Source of the DNA: Methylobacter sp015476545
GTDB taxonomy: Bacteria > Pseudomonadota > Gammaproteobacteria > Methylococcales > Methylomonadaceae
DNA: 64,000 bases
Direction: 5' to 3'
Assembly (NCBI RefSeq): GCF_052162025.1
Contig: NZ_CP197401.1
Coordinates: 2,790,001 to 2,854,000 of the forward strand
A program made the position numbers and the translations under genes. Below, one piece after another: positions 26,298 through 35,235 of the stretch (positions are counted from its first letter, which is position 1; every line of letters begins with the position of its first letter). Below the pieces are notes generated by a model. That model ran no database searches. It was not told where the DNA came from and worked only from the letters and a program-made list of their open reading frames with translations.

Positions 26298-27554
26298 TTA
26301 TTGCCGGATATGCCCATCGCCGAGCACGATGTATTTCAGCGAAGTCAATCCTTTCAAACCGACCGGGCCGCGTGCGTGCAGCTTATCGGTGCTGATGCCG
26401 ATCTCCGCGCCCAGGCCATATTCAAAGCCGTCGGCAAAACGCGTCGAGGCATTGACCATGACCGAACTGGAATCCACTTCTCTCAGAAAGCGTCTGGCCA
26501 GCGTGTAATCTTCCGTAACAATGGCTTCGGTGTGGCCGGAGCTGTATTGGGCGATGTGCTCAATAGCCTGATCTAACCCATCGACAATCCTGATCGACAA
26601 AATCGGCGCCAGATATTCAGTGTTCCAGTCTTCCTCAGTCGCTCTTTTACAAGTGGGAATCAGGGAACAGGTCCTCAGGCAGCCGCGCAGTTCCACGCCT
26701 TTATTGCCATATTCTGTAGCCAATATCGGCAATACCTTTGCGGCAATGCCTTCGGCCACCAGCAATGTTTCCATGGCATTGCAAACGCCGTAGCGATGGG
26801 TTTTGGCGTTGACGGCAATTCTGACCGCCTTATCGATATCGGCTGTGTCATCGATATAAACATGACAGATGCCGTCCAGATGCTTGATGACAGGAATCGT
26901 TGCATCCCTGGAAATGCGCTCGATCAGGCTTTTGCCGCCGCGCGGCACGATCACGTCCACATAGCGGTCCATCGTGATCAATTCACCGACGGCCGCGCGA
27001 TCAGCCGTTGCAACGCATTGCACGGCTTCTACCGGCAAGCCGGCCGCCGCCAGTCCTTTTGAAATACATGCCGCAATCGCCTGATTGGAATGCAGCGCTT
27101 CCGAACCGCCGCGCAAGATGCAGGCATTGCCCGATTTGAGGCACAAAGCCGCCGCATCAACGGTTACGTTAGGGCGGGATTCGTAAATAATGCCGATCAC
27201 ACCCAAAGGCACGCGCATTTGCCCGACTTGTATGCCGCTGGGCCGATAGCTTAAATCAGTGATTTCGCCGACAGGATCGGGCAAAGCGGCAACCTGCTTC
27301 AAGCCTTCAATCATCGCCTGAATGCGTGCCGGCGTCAGGGCCAGCCTGTCCAGCGATGCCGCATCCAGACCGTTCTGCTTGCCGGCCTCCAAATCCCTGG
27401 TGTTTTCCGCAATCAGCATGTCCTGATCAGCATCGATGGCTTCTGCAATCTTTAACAATGCCAGATTTTTTTTGCCCGACTCAGTCCGGCTGATTTCTCT
27501 GCCGGCCGCTCTGGCTTTAAGGCCAAGACTGCTCATATATTGTTTGATGTCCAT
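26298..27554 (-). CDS. proA: Gamma-glutamyl phosphate reductase (glutamate-5-semialdehyde dehydrogenase)
   Basis: Reduces glutamyl-5-phosphate to the semialdehyde in proline synthesis, using NADPH. The 418-residue chain belongs to the aldehyde dehydrogenase superfamily: PLGVIGIIYESRPNVTVDAAALCLKSGNACILRGG spans about residues 117-151, followed by VIVPRGGKSLIERI and the catalytic cysteine in HRYGVCNAMETLLV. The VMVNASTRFADGFEYGLGAEIGIST block is near the C-terminus. It is the first gene of proA-nadD-rsfS. No proB is present in the window. Confidence 0.97.
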   Translation of the reverse strand: MDIKQYMSSLGLKARAAGREISRTESGKKNLALLKIAEAIDADQDMLIAENTRDLEAGKQNGLDAASLDRLALTPARIQAMIEGLKQVAALPDPVGEITDLSYRPSGIQVGQMRVPLGVIGIIYESRPNVTVDAAALCLKSGNACILRGGSEALHSNQAIAACISKGLAAAGLPVEAVQCVATADRAAVGELITMDRYVDVIVPRGGKSLIERISRDATIPVIKHLDGICHVYIDDTADIDKAVRIAVNAKTHRYGVCNAMETLLVAEGIAAKVLPILATEYGNKGVELRGCLRTCSLIPTCKRATEEDWNTEYLAPILSIRIVDGLDQAIEHIAQYSSGHTEAIVTEDYTLARRFLREVDSSSVMVNASTRFADGFEYGLGAEIGISTDKLHARGPVGLKGLTSLKYIVLGDGHIRQ

Positions 27555-27669
27555 GATTCTCTCTCAAACGGATCCAAATTAACTTTCCATTATAAATCGA
27601 ATCTGCAGGGTTTGACAGTAAGCATTATTACTTAGATTTTTTCTTGCTTTTCAGTCACTTAAATATAAG

Positions 27670-27699
27670 TTGACTTTTCATCTGTTTCGTAATTACATT
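27670..27699 (+). promoter_or_regulatory. Possible promoter of the oxidase-cytochrome operon
   Basis: TTGACT (27670-27675) and TACATT (27694-27699) are 18 bases apart, about 100 bases upstream of the first small oxidase gene. The -10 match is only fair and several other AT-rich hexamers are nearby. Confidence 0.35.
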
Positions 27700-27801
27700 C
27701 GATATTGCTAGTTTCCGACAAATATCCGATTCATCTGCCGGACCGGCTGAATCTCCAGCATTGCACCAGACCCCAATAACAATAAAAACTGAGGAGAAGC
27801 T

Positions 27802-27960
27802 ATGAGTCAATTAAGCGAAGAAGAGCGGGAAAAAATCATCAAAAGCCCGCCTGTCGGCACCTGGGCGCTGATGCTTATCGTTAGCGCCGGCATGGTTGCA
27901 GCCTGGCTATTTCTTTATTACGGCGTATTTCTGCCGCGTGGCGCTATAGATTCGCTATAG
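27802..27960 (+). CDS. Small single-span subunit of the ba3-type oxidase (subunit IIa-like)
   Basis: A 52-residue protein beginning MSQLSEEEREKIIKSPP. One membrane segment (about residues 19-41) precedes LPRGAID. It is preceded by a good Shine-Dalgarno (GAGGAGA) and lies 16 bases before subunit II. Thermus ba3 oxidase has a one-helix subunit IIa in the same position, and short proteins of this kind accompany ba3-type oxidases elsewhere. The assignment comes from size, topology and gene order, since the sequence itself has no catalytic residues. Confidence 0.78.
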   Translation: MSQLSEEEREKIIKSPPVGTWALMLIVSAGMVAAWLFLYYGVFLPRGAIDSL

Positions 27961-27976
27961 ATTATAAGGTGATCTT

Positions 27977-28510
27977 ATGCATATCGATCCGTTGGAAAAG
28001 AAATGGGGCTATGTAATCCTGGCCATAGTCGGCCTGCTGACCGCCATCATCGTGATAGATGCTCTGGTTCATCACATTAATCCTCCCAGTCATGTTGAAA
28101 CCATCGATTCAGCCCGCCTGCATCTGAGCGAAGAATTCGCTGAAGATAATCTTGGCGTTCAGGTCGACGACAAAGGCAATATCATGGTCAGGATAGTGGC
28201 AGGGCGTTACGGCTTTTACCCCAAGCAGGTTACCGTGCCTTCCGGCACGCCTCTGACGTTCCGTTGGGCCAGCATGGATGTCTTGCATGGCATCCATTTG
28301 CCGATGACCAATATGAATACCATGATACTGCCAGGCTATGTTGCAGAGTTGAAGACGGACTTTCCGAAACCCGGCAATTATCCGCTGCTGTGCAATGAAT
28401 ATTGCGGCATGGGCCATGACCACATGTGGGCCAATATTACAGTTGTCGCCAAAGAACACTGGGCCGCGCCGGTAAAAACAACGTCTAAAGGAGGCCGCAG
28501 CCATGAATGA
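27977..28510 (+). CDS. cbaB: Cytochrome c oxidase subunit II, ba3 type
   Basis: Carries the CuA centre that accepts electrons from cytochrome c. The 177-residue protein has one N-terminal membrane helix (about residues 12-31), far fewer than the two of aa3-type subunit II, and a periplasmic cupredoxin domain. The CuA ligands are in CNEYCGMGHDHM (Cys139, Cys143, His147, Met150), with His104 in VLHGIHLP. This is the short single-anchor form of B-family oxidases. It overlaps subunit I by eight bases. An AAGGTGA ribosome binding site precedes the ATG. Confidence 0.92.
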   Translation: MHIDPLEKKWGYVILAIVGLLTAIIVIDALVHHINPPSHVETIDSARLHLSEEFAEDNLGVQVDDKGNIMVRIVAGRYGFYPKQVTVPSGTPLTFRWASMDVLHGIHLPMTNMNTMILPGYVAELKTDFPKPGNYPLLCNEYCGMGHDHMWANITVVAKEHWAAPVKTTSKGGRSHE

Positions 28511-30128
28511 TGCGGAAGAAAAAAAACTGGCGTTAAGCCACATGTGGATTGCTTTCGGAGCATTCCTTATCGCCTCCTTCATGGGCGCTTATCAGGTTCT
28601 GGAACGCAGCGGTTTTCTGCCGCTGATTGAGTCGGCTCCGGTTTATTTTGCCGCGGTCAGCAGCCACGGCGTGTTGATGGCTTACGTTCTCACCATTTTT
28701 TTTGTGCCCGGATTCGGCTATTACATAGCCACGACCAGTCTCAATCAGCCGGTATGGAATATCAAGTGGGCCTGGACCGGCTTCGGTGTTTCCCTGCTGG
28801 GCACGGTTCTGGCGGCCATACCGCTGCTGACCGGATCGGCTTCCGTACTTTATACTTTCTATCCACCGATAAAGGCGCATACGCTGTTTTATGTCGGCGC
28901 GACTTTATTGCTCGCCGGCTCCTGGATCTGGTGCGTGATCATGATTGTCATGATGCGGCAGTGGAAACAGGCCAACCCCGGCCAGCCTGTGCCTCTGGCA
29001 ATGTTTTCAACCGTGGCCAACGCCTATTTGTGGCTGTGGACCAGTGTCGGCGTTGCTGCCGAAGTCCTGTTCCAAATCCTCCCATGGGCTTTCGGCTGGA
29101 TGGATACGGTCGATCCCGGCCTGGCGCGTACGCTGTTTGCCTGGACCTTGCATCCTATCGTTTATTTCTGGCTGATTCCCGCTTATACGGCCTTTTATGT
29201 GCTGGTGCCCAAGCAGGCGGGCAGCTATATACTGAGTGATGAAATGGCCAGAGTCGCTTTTATTGTGCTGGTCGTTTTCAGCCTGCCGATTGGCTTCCAT
29301 CATCTGTATATGGACCCGGAACAGGCCAAAGGCTGGAAGTTATTGCACGGCGTCGGCACTTTCATCGTGACCTTGCCGACTTTATTGACCGCCTTTGCTG
29401 TGCTTGCTTCCTTGGAAATAGCCGGCAGACTGCGAGGCGGCAAAGGCTTGTTCGGCTGGATCGGCGCCCTGCCCTGGCGCAACTCGATGGTGCTGGCCAT
29501 GATTCTAGGCTTGCTGATGCTGATACTGGGCGGTTTCGGCGGCATCATCAATGCCAGTTATGCCATGAACGCCATGATTCATAATACCGCCTGGGTCCCT
29601 GGCCATTTCCATCTGATATTTGCCGGCACGACCGTGATCATGTACTTTGCCGTCGCCTATTATTTCTGGCCGATATTGACGGGCAAGCCGCTGTTCTCGA
29701 ACAATATGGCCTTGCTGCAATTATGGACCTGGTTTATCGGCATGGTTGTCCTGACGACGCCCTGGCATATCCTGGGCTTATTAGGCCAGCCTCGGCGCAT
29801 TTCCAGCGTTCAATACAACAGCCCGCTGACGCTGGCCTGGGATACGTTTGAGCTGGCTATGATAGTGGGCGGACTGATAATGCTAGGATCAGCCTGCCTG
29901 TTTGTCTATAACCTCGTGAAGACCCAGTTGAATCCTGTAACTGAAGCCTATACAGGCAAAATCGAATACGCCGACCCGATTTATCCGGTCAATAATCTGC
30001 CCGAGTTTCTGAATGACTTCAAGATCTGGAACTGGGTCATTGCAGCCTTCATGTTCATTAGCTTCGGCTACCCTATTCTTCAGTTCTTTATTATGGACAC
30101 GTTCGAATCAAGCGGATGGGGGTATTAA
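28503..30128 (+). CDS. cbaA: Cytochrome c oxidase subunit I, ba3 type
   Basis: The proton-pumping catalytic subunit. The 541 residues form about 13 membrane helices. All metal ligands can be placed with the spacing of Thermus ba3: low-spin haem His55 (SSHGVLMAY) and His370; CuB His217 with the cross-linked Tyr221 in HPIVYFW, plus His266-His267 (GFHHLYMD); and high-spin haem His368 (WVPGHFH). The lack of the aa3-type D-channel motif fits the B-family K-channel-only enzymes. These are high-affinity oxidases suited to low oxygen. Downstream c-type cytochromes are the likely electron donors. Confidence 0.93.
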   Translation: MNDAEEKKLALSHMWIAFGAFLIASFMGAYQVLERSGFLPLIESAPVYFAAVSSHGVLMAYVLTIFFVPGFGYYIATTSLNQPVWNIKWAWTGFGVSLLGTVLAAIPLLTGSASVLYTFYPPIKAHTLFYVGATLLLAGSWIWCVIMIVMMRQWKQANPGQPVPLAMFSTVANAYLWLWTSVGVAAEVLFQILPWAFGWMDTVDPGLARTLFAWTLHPIVYFWLIPAYTAFYVLVPKQAGSYILSDEMARVAFIVLVVFSLPIGFHHLYMDPEQAKGWKLLHGVGTFIVTLPTLLTAFAVLASLEIAGRLRGGKGLFGWIGALPWRNSMVLAMILGLLMLILGGFGGIINASYAMNAMIHNTAWVPGHFHLIFAGTTVIMYFAVAYYFWPILTGKPLFSNNMALLQLWTWFIGMVVLTTPWHILGLLGQPRRISSVQYNSPLTLAWDTFELAMIVGGLIMLGSACLFVYNLVKTQLNPVTEAYTGKIEYADPIYPVNNLPEFLNDFKIWNWVIAAFMFISFGYPILQFFIMDTFESSGWGY

Positions 30129-30130
30129 TC

Positions 30131-30781
30131 ATGAATAAAATGATTCAAACAGCATTGTTGGGTCTTTTTGCTGCAAGCCTTGCACATGCCCAGCCCTCGT
30201 CTCAAGTTGCCTGGACGCCTGATAAACTGAATTTCATAAAGCAGGGCAACAGCAAAAACGGCAAGGAATTGGCCGCGCAGTGCGCCGGTTGCCATGGTGA
30301 TAACGGTGTCAGTTCAGCACCGGAGTTTCCCTCGCTAGCGGGCCAATTGGCAACCTATACTTATAAACAGTTACAGGACTATAAAACCGGCCAGCGCACC
30401 CACACGCTCATGACTTCAATCGCTGCAGGACTAAGTGATCAGGATATGGCCGATATGGCCGCCTGGTACAGTTCCCTGCCGCTGCCCAAGAATAAAACCG
30501 GCAAGAAAGATCTGGAAATTGCCGAGCAGCTGGTTTCCGAAGGTGACGGCAAACGCACCCTGCCGCCCTGTTATACCTGCCATGGCTCAGACGGTGAAGG
30601 TGAAAGAATGGATATACCCGCCTTGGCGGGTCAACAGGCTGAATATTTTGCCGCCACGCTCAAGGCCTATAAAAACGGTGAACGCCACAACGACATATAC
30701 AGCCGTATGCGCATACTCAGCCAGCAGTTAAGCGATACAGAAATACAAGAGCTTGCGCAATATTACCAGCAATTGCAGTGA
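30131..30781 (+). CDS. Dihaem cytochrome c (c4 type)
   Basis: A 216-residue periplasmic electron carrier. A signal peptide (about residues 1-20, ending AHAQ) precedes two homologous cytochrome c domains with CAGCH (51-55) and CYTCH (147-151). Each domain repeats the FPSLAGQ/IPALAGQ...Y...L..YK.G.R pattern of cytochrome c4. I use the ATG at 30131, after a G-rich ribosome binding site, rather than an in-frame ATG at 30116 that overlaps cbaA. Its place right after subunit I makes it the obvious donor to the CuA centre. Confidence 0.9.
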   Translation: MNKMIQTALLGLFAASLAHAQPSSQVAWTPDKLNFIKQGNSKNGKELAAQCAGCHGDNGVSSAPEFPSLAGQLATYTYKQLQDYKTGQRTHTLMTSIAAGLSDQDMADMAAWYSSLPLPKNKTGKKDLEIAEQLVSEGDGKRTLPPCYTCHGSDGEGERMDIPALAGQQAEYFAATLKAYKNGERHNDIYSRMRILSQQLSDTEIQELAQYYQQLQ

Positions 30782-30791
30782 TGGTGAGACT

Positions 30792-33212
30792 ATGAACCTA
30801 TTTCATGCAGGTCTGTTAACCACCGTACTGACAGGCAGCCTGCCGGCTATGCCGGCCCTCGCCCAGAAAGCGCCCCAAGCGGACACTATCAAAACCTTTA
30901 AGGAGAATGAACGGAAACCGAAGAACGATTACAACATCACTATCAACTATGAACTGGGCATGCACTGCACCGGGTTTGACTTTTCCTATTGCTGTGTTTT
31001 GCCGCCTTATAATTCCATTCAAAGCCAGGTCATCAAAACGTCCGGCGCGCCGAATCAGTTTCCGCGCTTACTGGGCGCCGACCCGAACGATCCGACCGTG
31101 CTGGTCGATGGCGACAAGCGCATGAAACTTGAGTATGGCCATGTCGGCAACACCTATTCAGAAGGTACCAAATTGGCTTACTGGAACATACCGTATGACG
31201 TCAATCATGACGGCAAATACGGCAATAACGAGAATGTCGCCAACGCTTATTTTACGCATCTGTATATTTATAAGGATCTGAAAGGCAGCAATCCCGGCCA
31301 AACCAGCAAGGACAGCGAGAAGAAACGGGTCGGCATCGAGATACCGATCCCGCGCGACATGGGTCCGGCCGGCGCGGCAGTCCCAAGCCCCATGAGAGGC
31401 GGCCACCTGCACTACACGGGCGAGGACGGCACCGTTGTCTATACCAAATCGCCCGTATTGGACAATGTGCCTATCATGCTGACCGATCCAGGCATCTGGG
31501 ATGCGCTAGGCTTGCCGCTGACGCCTTTCTATGATGACATGGTGAAAAAAAGCCCGCTTGAAATTGTGGAAAGCGACATTCGGCCTTATCAGGAAGCCTG
31601 GGTAGGACTGGTCGACGCCAAAACCAACCAGCCCGTCATTGACAGTCATTCCGGCAAGCCCGTGAAATTCATCGGCACCAATCCGATCGATGTACCGAAT
31701 TGCGCCAACTGTCATGCCAATGAAAATGCCAATGGCAACACCTTCAATTTATATAAACAGGAAAAAGCGTTCTGGAAAGGCCTGGGTGCCAGCGATTACA
31801 TGGCCGACTTAAAAGCCACTTCCATTTCCATTTTACAGATCCACGATGCTCGCCACGGCACCCAGTTTACGGCCAAATACAATCCCGCCAGCCGTGACAC
31901 TCAAAACCGTCTTGGCGCTGATCCGGTTTTATGTCAGCAATGTCATGCCGATAACGTCATAGGCGTGCTGCAATCGAAAGGTGTCACTGAAGTGATATCA
32001 GGCGGTCAGAAAGTTGAAAACGACACACCGATCATGCCTCTCTCGGAAGCCCTGCACCGGCTCCATCAGACCATCCGACCCATGCCTGATTCGCACGGAC
32101 GCACCGGCACTTGCGCCGGTTGTCATCCTTCGCACAGGCAGGACGGCTCTATGGACGGCTATGCCATCACGCCGGACGGCAAGAACTTTTATGCCTCATC
32201 CGATAACCGCGACTCCAAAGGCGGCTGTTTTGCCAGTCGCGACGTCCACTCCAATCCCGACAAGGAGAAAGACGGCGCCGGCACACCCGAACATCTGAAT
32301 GAAATCGGTAAATGGATACAGACCAATGTCTCCAAAATCGGTACCGGCGAAGGCGGCAACGGCGTCTGGTGCACGAACTGCCATACCCAACTGTCCAGAG
32401 AATTATATCAACGCGATGATCTGGAAAATGCCTTTAAACAAACCGGCAAAACCATCCGCAATCAGTCGCTGGATGATATCGCCAAGGCGATAGGCGTTGA
32501 TCGCAGAACACTCGAAGAGCAGTATCTGGATCCCAAAGTAGTGCTTGATAAAGACGGGCATGATACACCTGACAAGTCCGGCATTCTGAAAAACTGGGCT
32601 AAAAATCACATGGTGCCTGACATTGCCGTCATCGCTACCAAAGACGGCAAGCCGCTAATCCACAAGGATGAAGACGGTGATGCCAATGTCTCGATATTGT
32701 CGCCCAATCCTTCCGTGCAAATGTCCAAACTGACCGTTCCGGAAGAGGCAAACGGTGTCACGGCCGTCTCCTATGATGCGGCATCACATGGCCGGGATTA
32801 TTGGCTGTCGCCGGGCGAGCCGCATTGCGCCGACTGCCACGCCCCGCCTTATGTTGAAAGCCAGGGGGGCGTGGCTTTCCCTATCAATCAGCCCGGCAAA
32901 TACAGCCTGATGCGTTATTCGAAAGGACATGCCGGCCTTGCCTGCCAGTCTTGCCATGAATCTATCCATGGTTTATTTCCAGTAACGCCGGTAGTCGACC
33001 CGACAACCTATAAACAGGCGCCGCAATACAATCCGGACGGCAGCCACGGTCCGCTGTTGTGCGCCACCTGCCATCAGACGAACAAGTTCGGCGTGCCGGT
33101 TGTCGCGGAAGCGCTCACCTGGAACGGCAAGAAAATCAAGGATGACCTGGATGCAGCAATCAGCTGGATACATGCCAATGCGCCTGATTTGGGCGGTAAA
33201 AACCCCAAATAG
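30792..33212 (+). CDS. Seven-haem c-type cytochrome
   Basis: An 806-residue exported protein with a signal peptide (about residues 1-24, ending ALAQ). Seven CxxCH haem sites are at about residues 304, 381, 441, 527, 679, 718 and 757. The first 290 residues have no haem site but contain GMHCTGF, then CC, then LPPYN (about 56-74), a motif I recall from proteins linked to multihaem cytochromes in other bacteria. No nitrite or hydroxylamine reductase signature (such as CxxCK) is present. It starts 10 bases after the dihaem cytochrome. Likely a periplasmic or outer-surface electron carrier. Substrate unknown. Confidence 0.85.
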   Translation: MNLFHAGLLTTVLTGSLPAMPALAQKAPQADTIKTFKENERKPKNDYNITINYELGMHCTGFDFSYCCVLPPYNSIQSQVIKTSGAPNQFPRLLGADPNDPTVLVDGDKRMKLEYGHVGNTYSEGTKLAYWNIPYDVNHDGKYGNNENVANAYFTHLYIYKDLKGSNPGQTSKDSEKKRVGIEIPIPRDMGPAGAAVPSPMRGGHLHYTGEDGTVVYTKSPVLDNVPIMLTDPGIWDALGLPLTPFYDDMVKKSPLEIVESDIRPYQEAWVGLVDAKTNQPVIDSHSGKPVKFIGTNPIDVPNCANCHANENANGNTFNLYKQEKAFWKGLGASDYMADLKATSISILQIHDARHGTQFTAKYNPASRDTQNRLGADPVLCQQCHADNVIGVLQSKGVTEVISGGQKVENDTPIMPLSEALHRLHQTIRPMPDSHGRTGTCAGCHPSHRQDGSMDGYAITPDGKNFYASSDNRDSKGGCFASRDVHSNPDKEKDGAGTPEHLNEIGKWIQTNVSKIGTGEGGNGVWCTNCHTQLSRELYQRDDLENAFKQTGKTIRNQSLDDIAKAIGVDRRTLEEQYLDPKVVLDKDGHDTPDKSGILKNWAKNHMVPDIAVIATKDGKPLIHKDEDGDANVSILSPNPSVQMSKLTVPEEANGVTAVSYDAASHGRDYWLSPGEPHCADCHAPPYVESQGGVAFPINQPGKYSLMRYSKGHAGLACQSCHESIHGLFPVTPVVDPTTYKQAPQYNPDGSHGPLLCATCHQTNKFGVPVVAEALTWNGKKIKDDLDAAISWIHANAPDLGGKNPK

Positions 33213-33223
33213 CTGCAAAACGC

Positions 33224-33244
33224 CGGCAGGGCCTTGCCCTGCCG
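33224..33244 (+). other. Strong hairpin between the seven-haem cytochrome and the PPIase gene
   Basis: A perfect 9-base-pair GC-rich stem with a 3-base loop, twelve bases after the cytochrome stop. No T tract follows, so it is more likely an mRNA-stabilising or attenuating element than a full terminator. Confidence 0.5.
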
Positions 33245-33272
33245 TCACTAATGCCTAGATGAGACAGTTTTT

Positions 33273-34520
33273 ATGCCTTTAAAAAAGATCAGCTTATTAT
33301 TCTGGCTGTCCTGCACACTCTGCGGCGCCGCCGTAGCCGACACCGTGTTAGTCAAAGTCGGCAGCGGCCAGGTTACCGAGCAGCAACTGGAAAAAGCCAT
33401 GAATGCGGCGCCTTTCGCCAGCCAGTTTCCGGCTATGGATGAAAAAGATCAGGCTTACCTGCGCGGCGATATGCTGATGCGGCTGGCCAGATCGGAAGCG
33501 CTTTATCAGGAAGCCGTCGCTTTGGGCAAGACTGAAACGCAGGCCTATAAACAGGAAATGAGCAATTTCCGCACTTCGCTGCTGGCTCAACGTTATTTAG
33601 CGCATCTTCGCGATCAAATCAGCGTTCCGGGCAAGCTGGAAAGCCAGCTGAAAAGCGATTTAAAAAACAACACTGATGCGCTCGCCGCGGCCCGGGCCTC
33701 GTATATCGCCCAGCAATTCAAGGCATTAAAGGAAAAGCGCATTGCCGAGTTTAAACAGCAAGCCCGGATCAAAACTTACTTCGAGCGCCTGGATAAAAAT
33801 GCAAAAGCCGATACAGTACTGGCGGAAGCTACCGGCTACACTATCAGATATGCCGATCTGGTACCGCCGCAAAGCGGCGCTAACGCAGATTCTCAACAAA
33901 TAAAAAACCGAGTAAACGAATGGCTGGAGCTGATGGTTCTGGCGCGTGCGGCAGTGGCCGAAGGCATTAACGTCGAAGAGCAAATGGCCGATTACGGCCA
34001 TTATCTAAGCACAAAAATGCTATTGGCGGAGCAGGAACAGCAATGGATACCTGATGACAAGACATTGCTCAATTATTTCCGGAAACATCCGAACATCGGC
34101 TACGTACCCGAGCGCAGACAAATCGGCCAGCTTGTCGCGGTCTCAAAAGAACAGGCCGAAGCATTGCGCCGGCGCATCCTGGCCGGTGAAAGCCTGTTCA
34201 AACTGGCGGCCGAGTACAGTATTGATCCCTATGGCCGCGAGCATGCCGGCGATATGGGCTGGTTGCAGGAAGGCAGCGGTTTCGATGCGGTTGAACAGGC
34301 CTTGAAAAAACTGCCTGACAATCAGGTCAGCGACGTTATTCAGACGCCCAAAGGCTGGCATCTGGTCATGATCGTGGACCGCAAGCCTGCCGAGCATAAA
34401 GAATTTGCCGCCATAAAAGACCGGATCAAACAAGCGCTGATCGCCGAGAAAATGACAGCTTATCTGGAACAGGTTATGACAAAATATCCGCTGGATTGGC
34501 AAATACAAGATCATATTTAA
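33273..34520 (+). CDS. Periplasmic parvulin-type peptidyl-prolyl isomerase
   Basis: A 415-residue exported protein. The signal peptide ends near residue 22 (AVADTV). An N-terminal SurA-like chaperone region (to about residue 260) with many charged helices precedes one PpiC/rotamase domain (about 275-375): QIGQLVAVSKEQAEAL, FKLAAEYSIDPYGREHAGDMGWLQEGSGF and VIQTPKGWHLVMI. It may fold the multihaem cytochromes or outer-membrane proteins. It is separated from the cytochrome by 60 bases and a hairpin. Its end overlaps the convergent TlpA-like gene by three bases. Confidence 0.85.
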   Translation: MPLKKISLLFWLSCTLCGAAVADTVLVKVGSGQVTEQQLEKAMNAAPFASQFPAMDEKDQAYLRGDMLMRLARSEALYQEAVALGKTETQAYKQEMSNFRTSLLAQRYLAHLRDQISVPGKLESQLKSDLKNNTDALAAARASYIAQQFKALKEKRIAEFKQQARIKTYFERLDKNAKADTVLAEATGYTIRYADLVPPQSGANADSQQIKNRVNEWLELMVLARAAVAEGINVEEQMADYGHYLSTKMLLAEQEQQWIPDDKTLLNYFRKHPNIGYVPERRQIGQLVAVSKEQAEALRRRILAGESLFKLAAEYSIDPYGREHAGDMGWLQEGSGFDAVEQALKKLPDNQVSDVIQTPKGWHLVMIVDRKPAEHKEFAAIKDRIKQALIAEKMTAYLEQVMTKYPLDWQIQDHI

Positions 34521-35107
34521 GGCTTGAGCACAATGGGTTGCTCAAGTAATGGTTTTACGATCGTTTCGAATGCCTCGTCATCGAATACGCCGATTTCCTT
34601 AAAGACCAATCGGCCTTCACGGTCAATGATAACGGTAAAAGGCAGGACGCCTGACGGGTCGCCCCATTGAGTCAACAATGCATGATGCCGCTCGGGGCCG
34701 GCGTGCAAAACTGGATAATTAATACCCAGGGTGCGGGCATAGTTGCGTAATTTTTGCGCCTCATCAAGACCGATGCCGATGATCTGCAGTCCCTGCCCGG
34801 CAAAGTTTTGCTGGTATTTCATGAAATGCGGAATTTCAATCTGACACGGCCCGCACCAGGTTGCCCAGAAATTCATCATGATGACTTTGCCGCGCCAGTC
34901 ATTCAGTTTATGCTCTTTTCCATCGAGGTCATTCAGTATTAAAGACGGCAAAGCCCAGGCTTTGTTCACGGGTTTGCCATTTTCGGCCTGGGCGGCTTTA
35001 GCAGGCATGGAAAAACTTATACTGCCTGACAGCACTGCGGCAATGCCCATGCACAATTTAACAGCCAATTTATCTTTTTTATCGAATTCAATCATAATGT
35101 TATGCAT
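34517..35107 (-). CDS. TlpA-like periplasmic thioredoxin
   Basis: A 196-residue thiol-disulphide protein. A hydrophobic segment (about residues 13-30) ending PAKAAQA serves as signal or anchor. The thioredoxin fold follows with FWATWCGPCQIEIPHF (active site CGPC) and GVLPFTVIIDREGRLV with the cis-proline region. Such TlpA/ResA proteins keep haem-binding cysteines reduced or donate electrons to other periplasmic thiols. It is convergent with the cytochrome-PPIase operon, so a role in cytochrome c maturation is plausible. Start choice among ATGs at 35107 and 35095 is uncertain, since neither has a strong ribosome binding site. Confidence 0.85.
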   Translation of the reverse strand: MHNIMIEFDKKDKLAVKLCMGIAAVLSGSISFSMPAKAAQAENGKPVNKAWALPSLILNDLDGKEHKLNDWRGKVIMMNFWATWCGPCQIEIPHFMKYQQNFAGQGLQIIGIGLDEAQKLRNYARTLGINYPVLHAGPERHHALLTQWGDPSGVLPFTVIIDREGRLVFKEIGVFDDEAFETIVKPLLEQPIVLKP

Positions 35108-35235
35108 TAACAAATGGGTAGTTTAGGACAATGGGAAGCAGAGTTAATAGACTACATTAACTTTTACTAATATACTAAAATGTATCTTAGGCTGATTTTC
35201 CAACTGGAAATAACAACAAAAAAACGGCACACACA

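Noticed and set aside
30792..33212. Seven-haem protein as nitrite, hydroxylamine or tetrathionate reductase
   Set aside because: No CxxCK or other catalytic haem motif, and the length and order of haem sites differ from those families.
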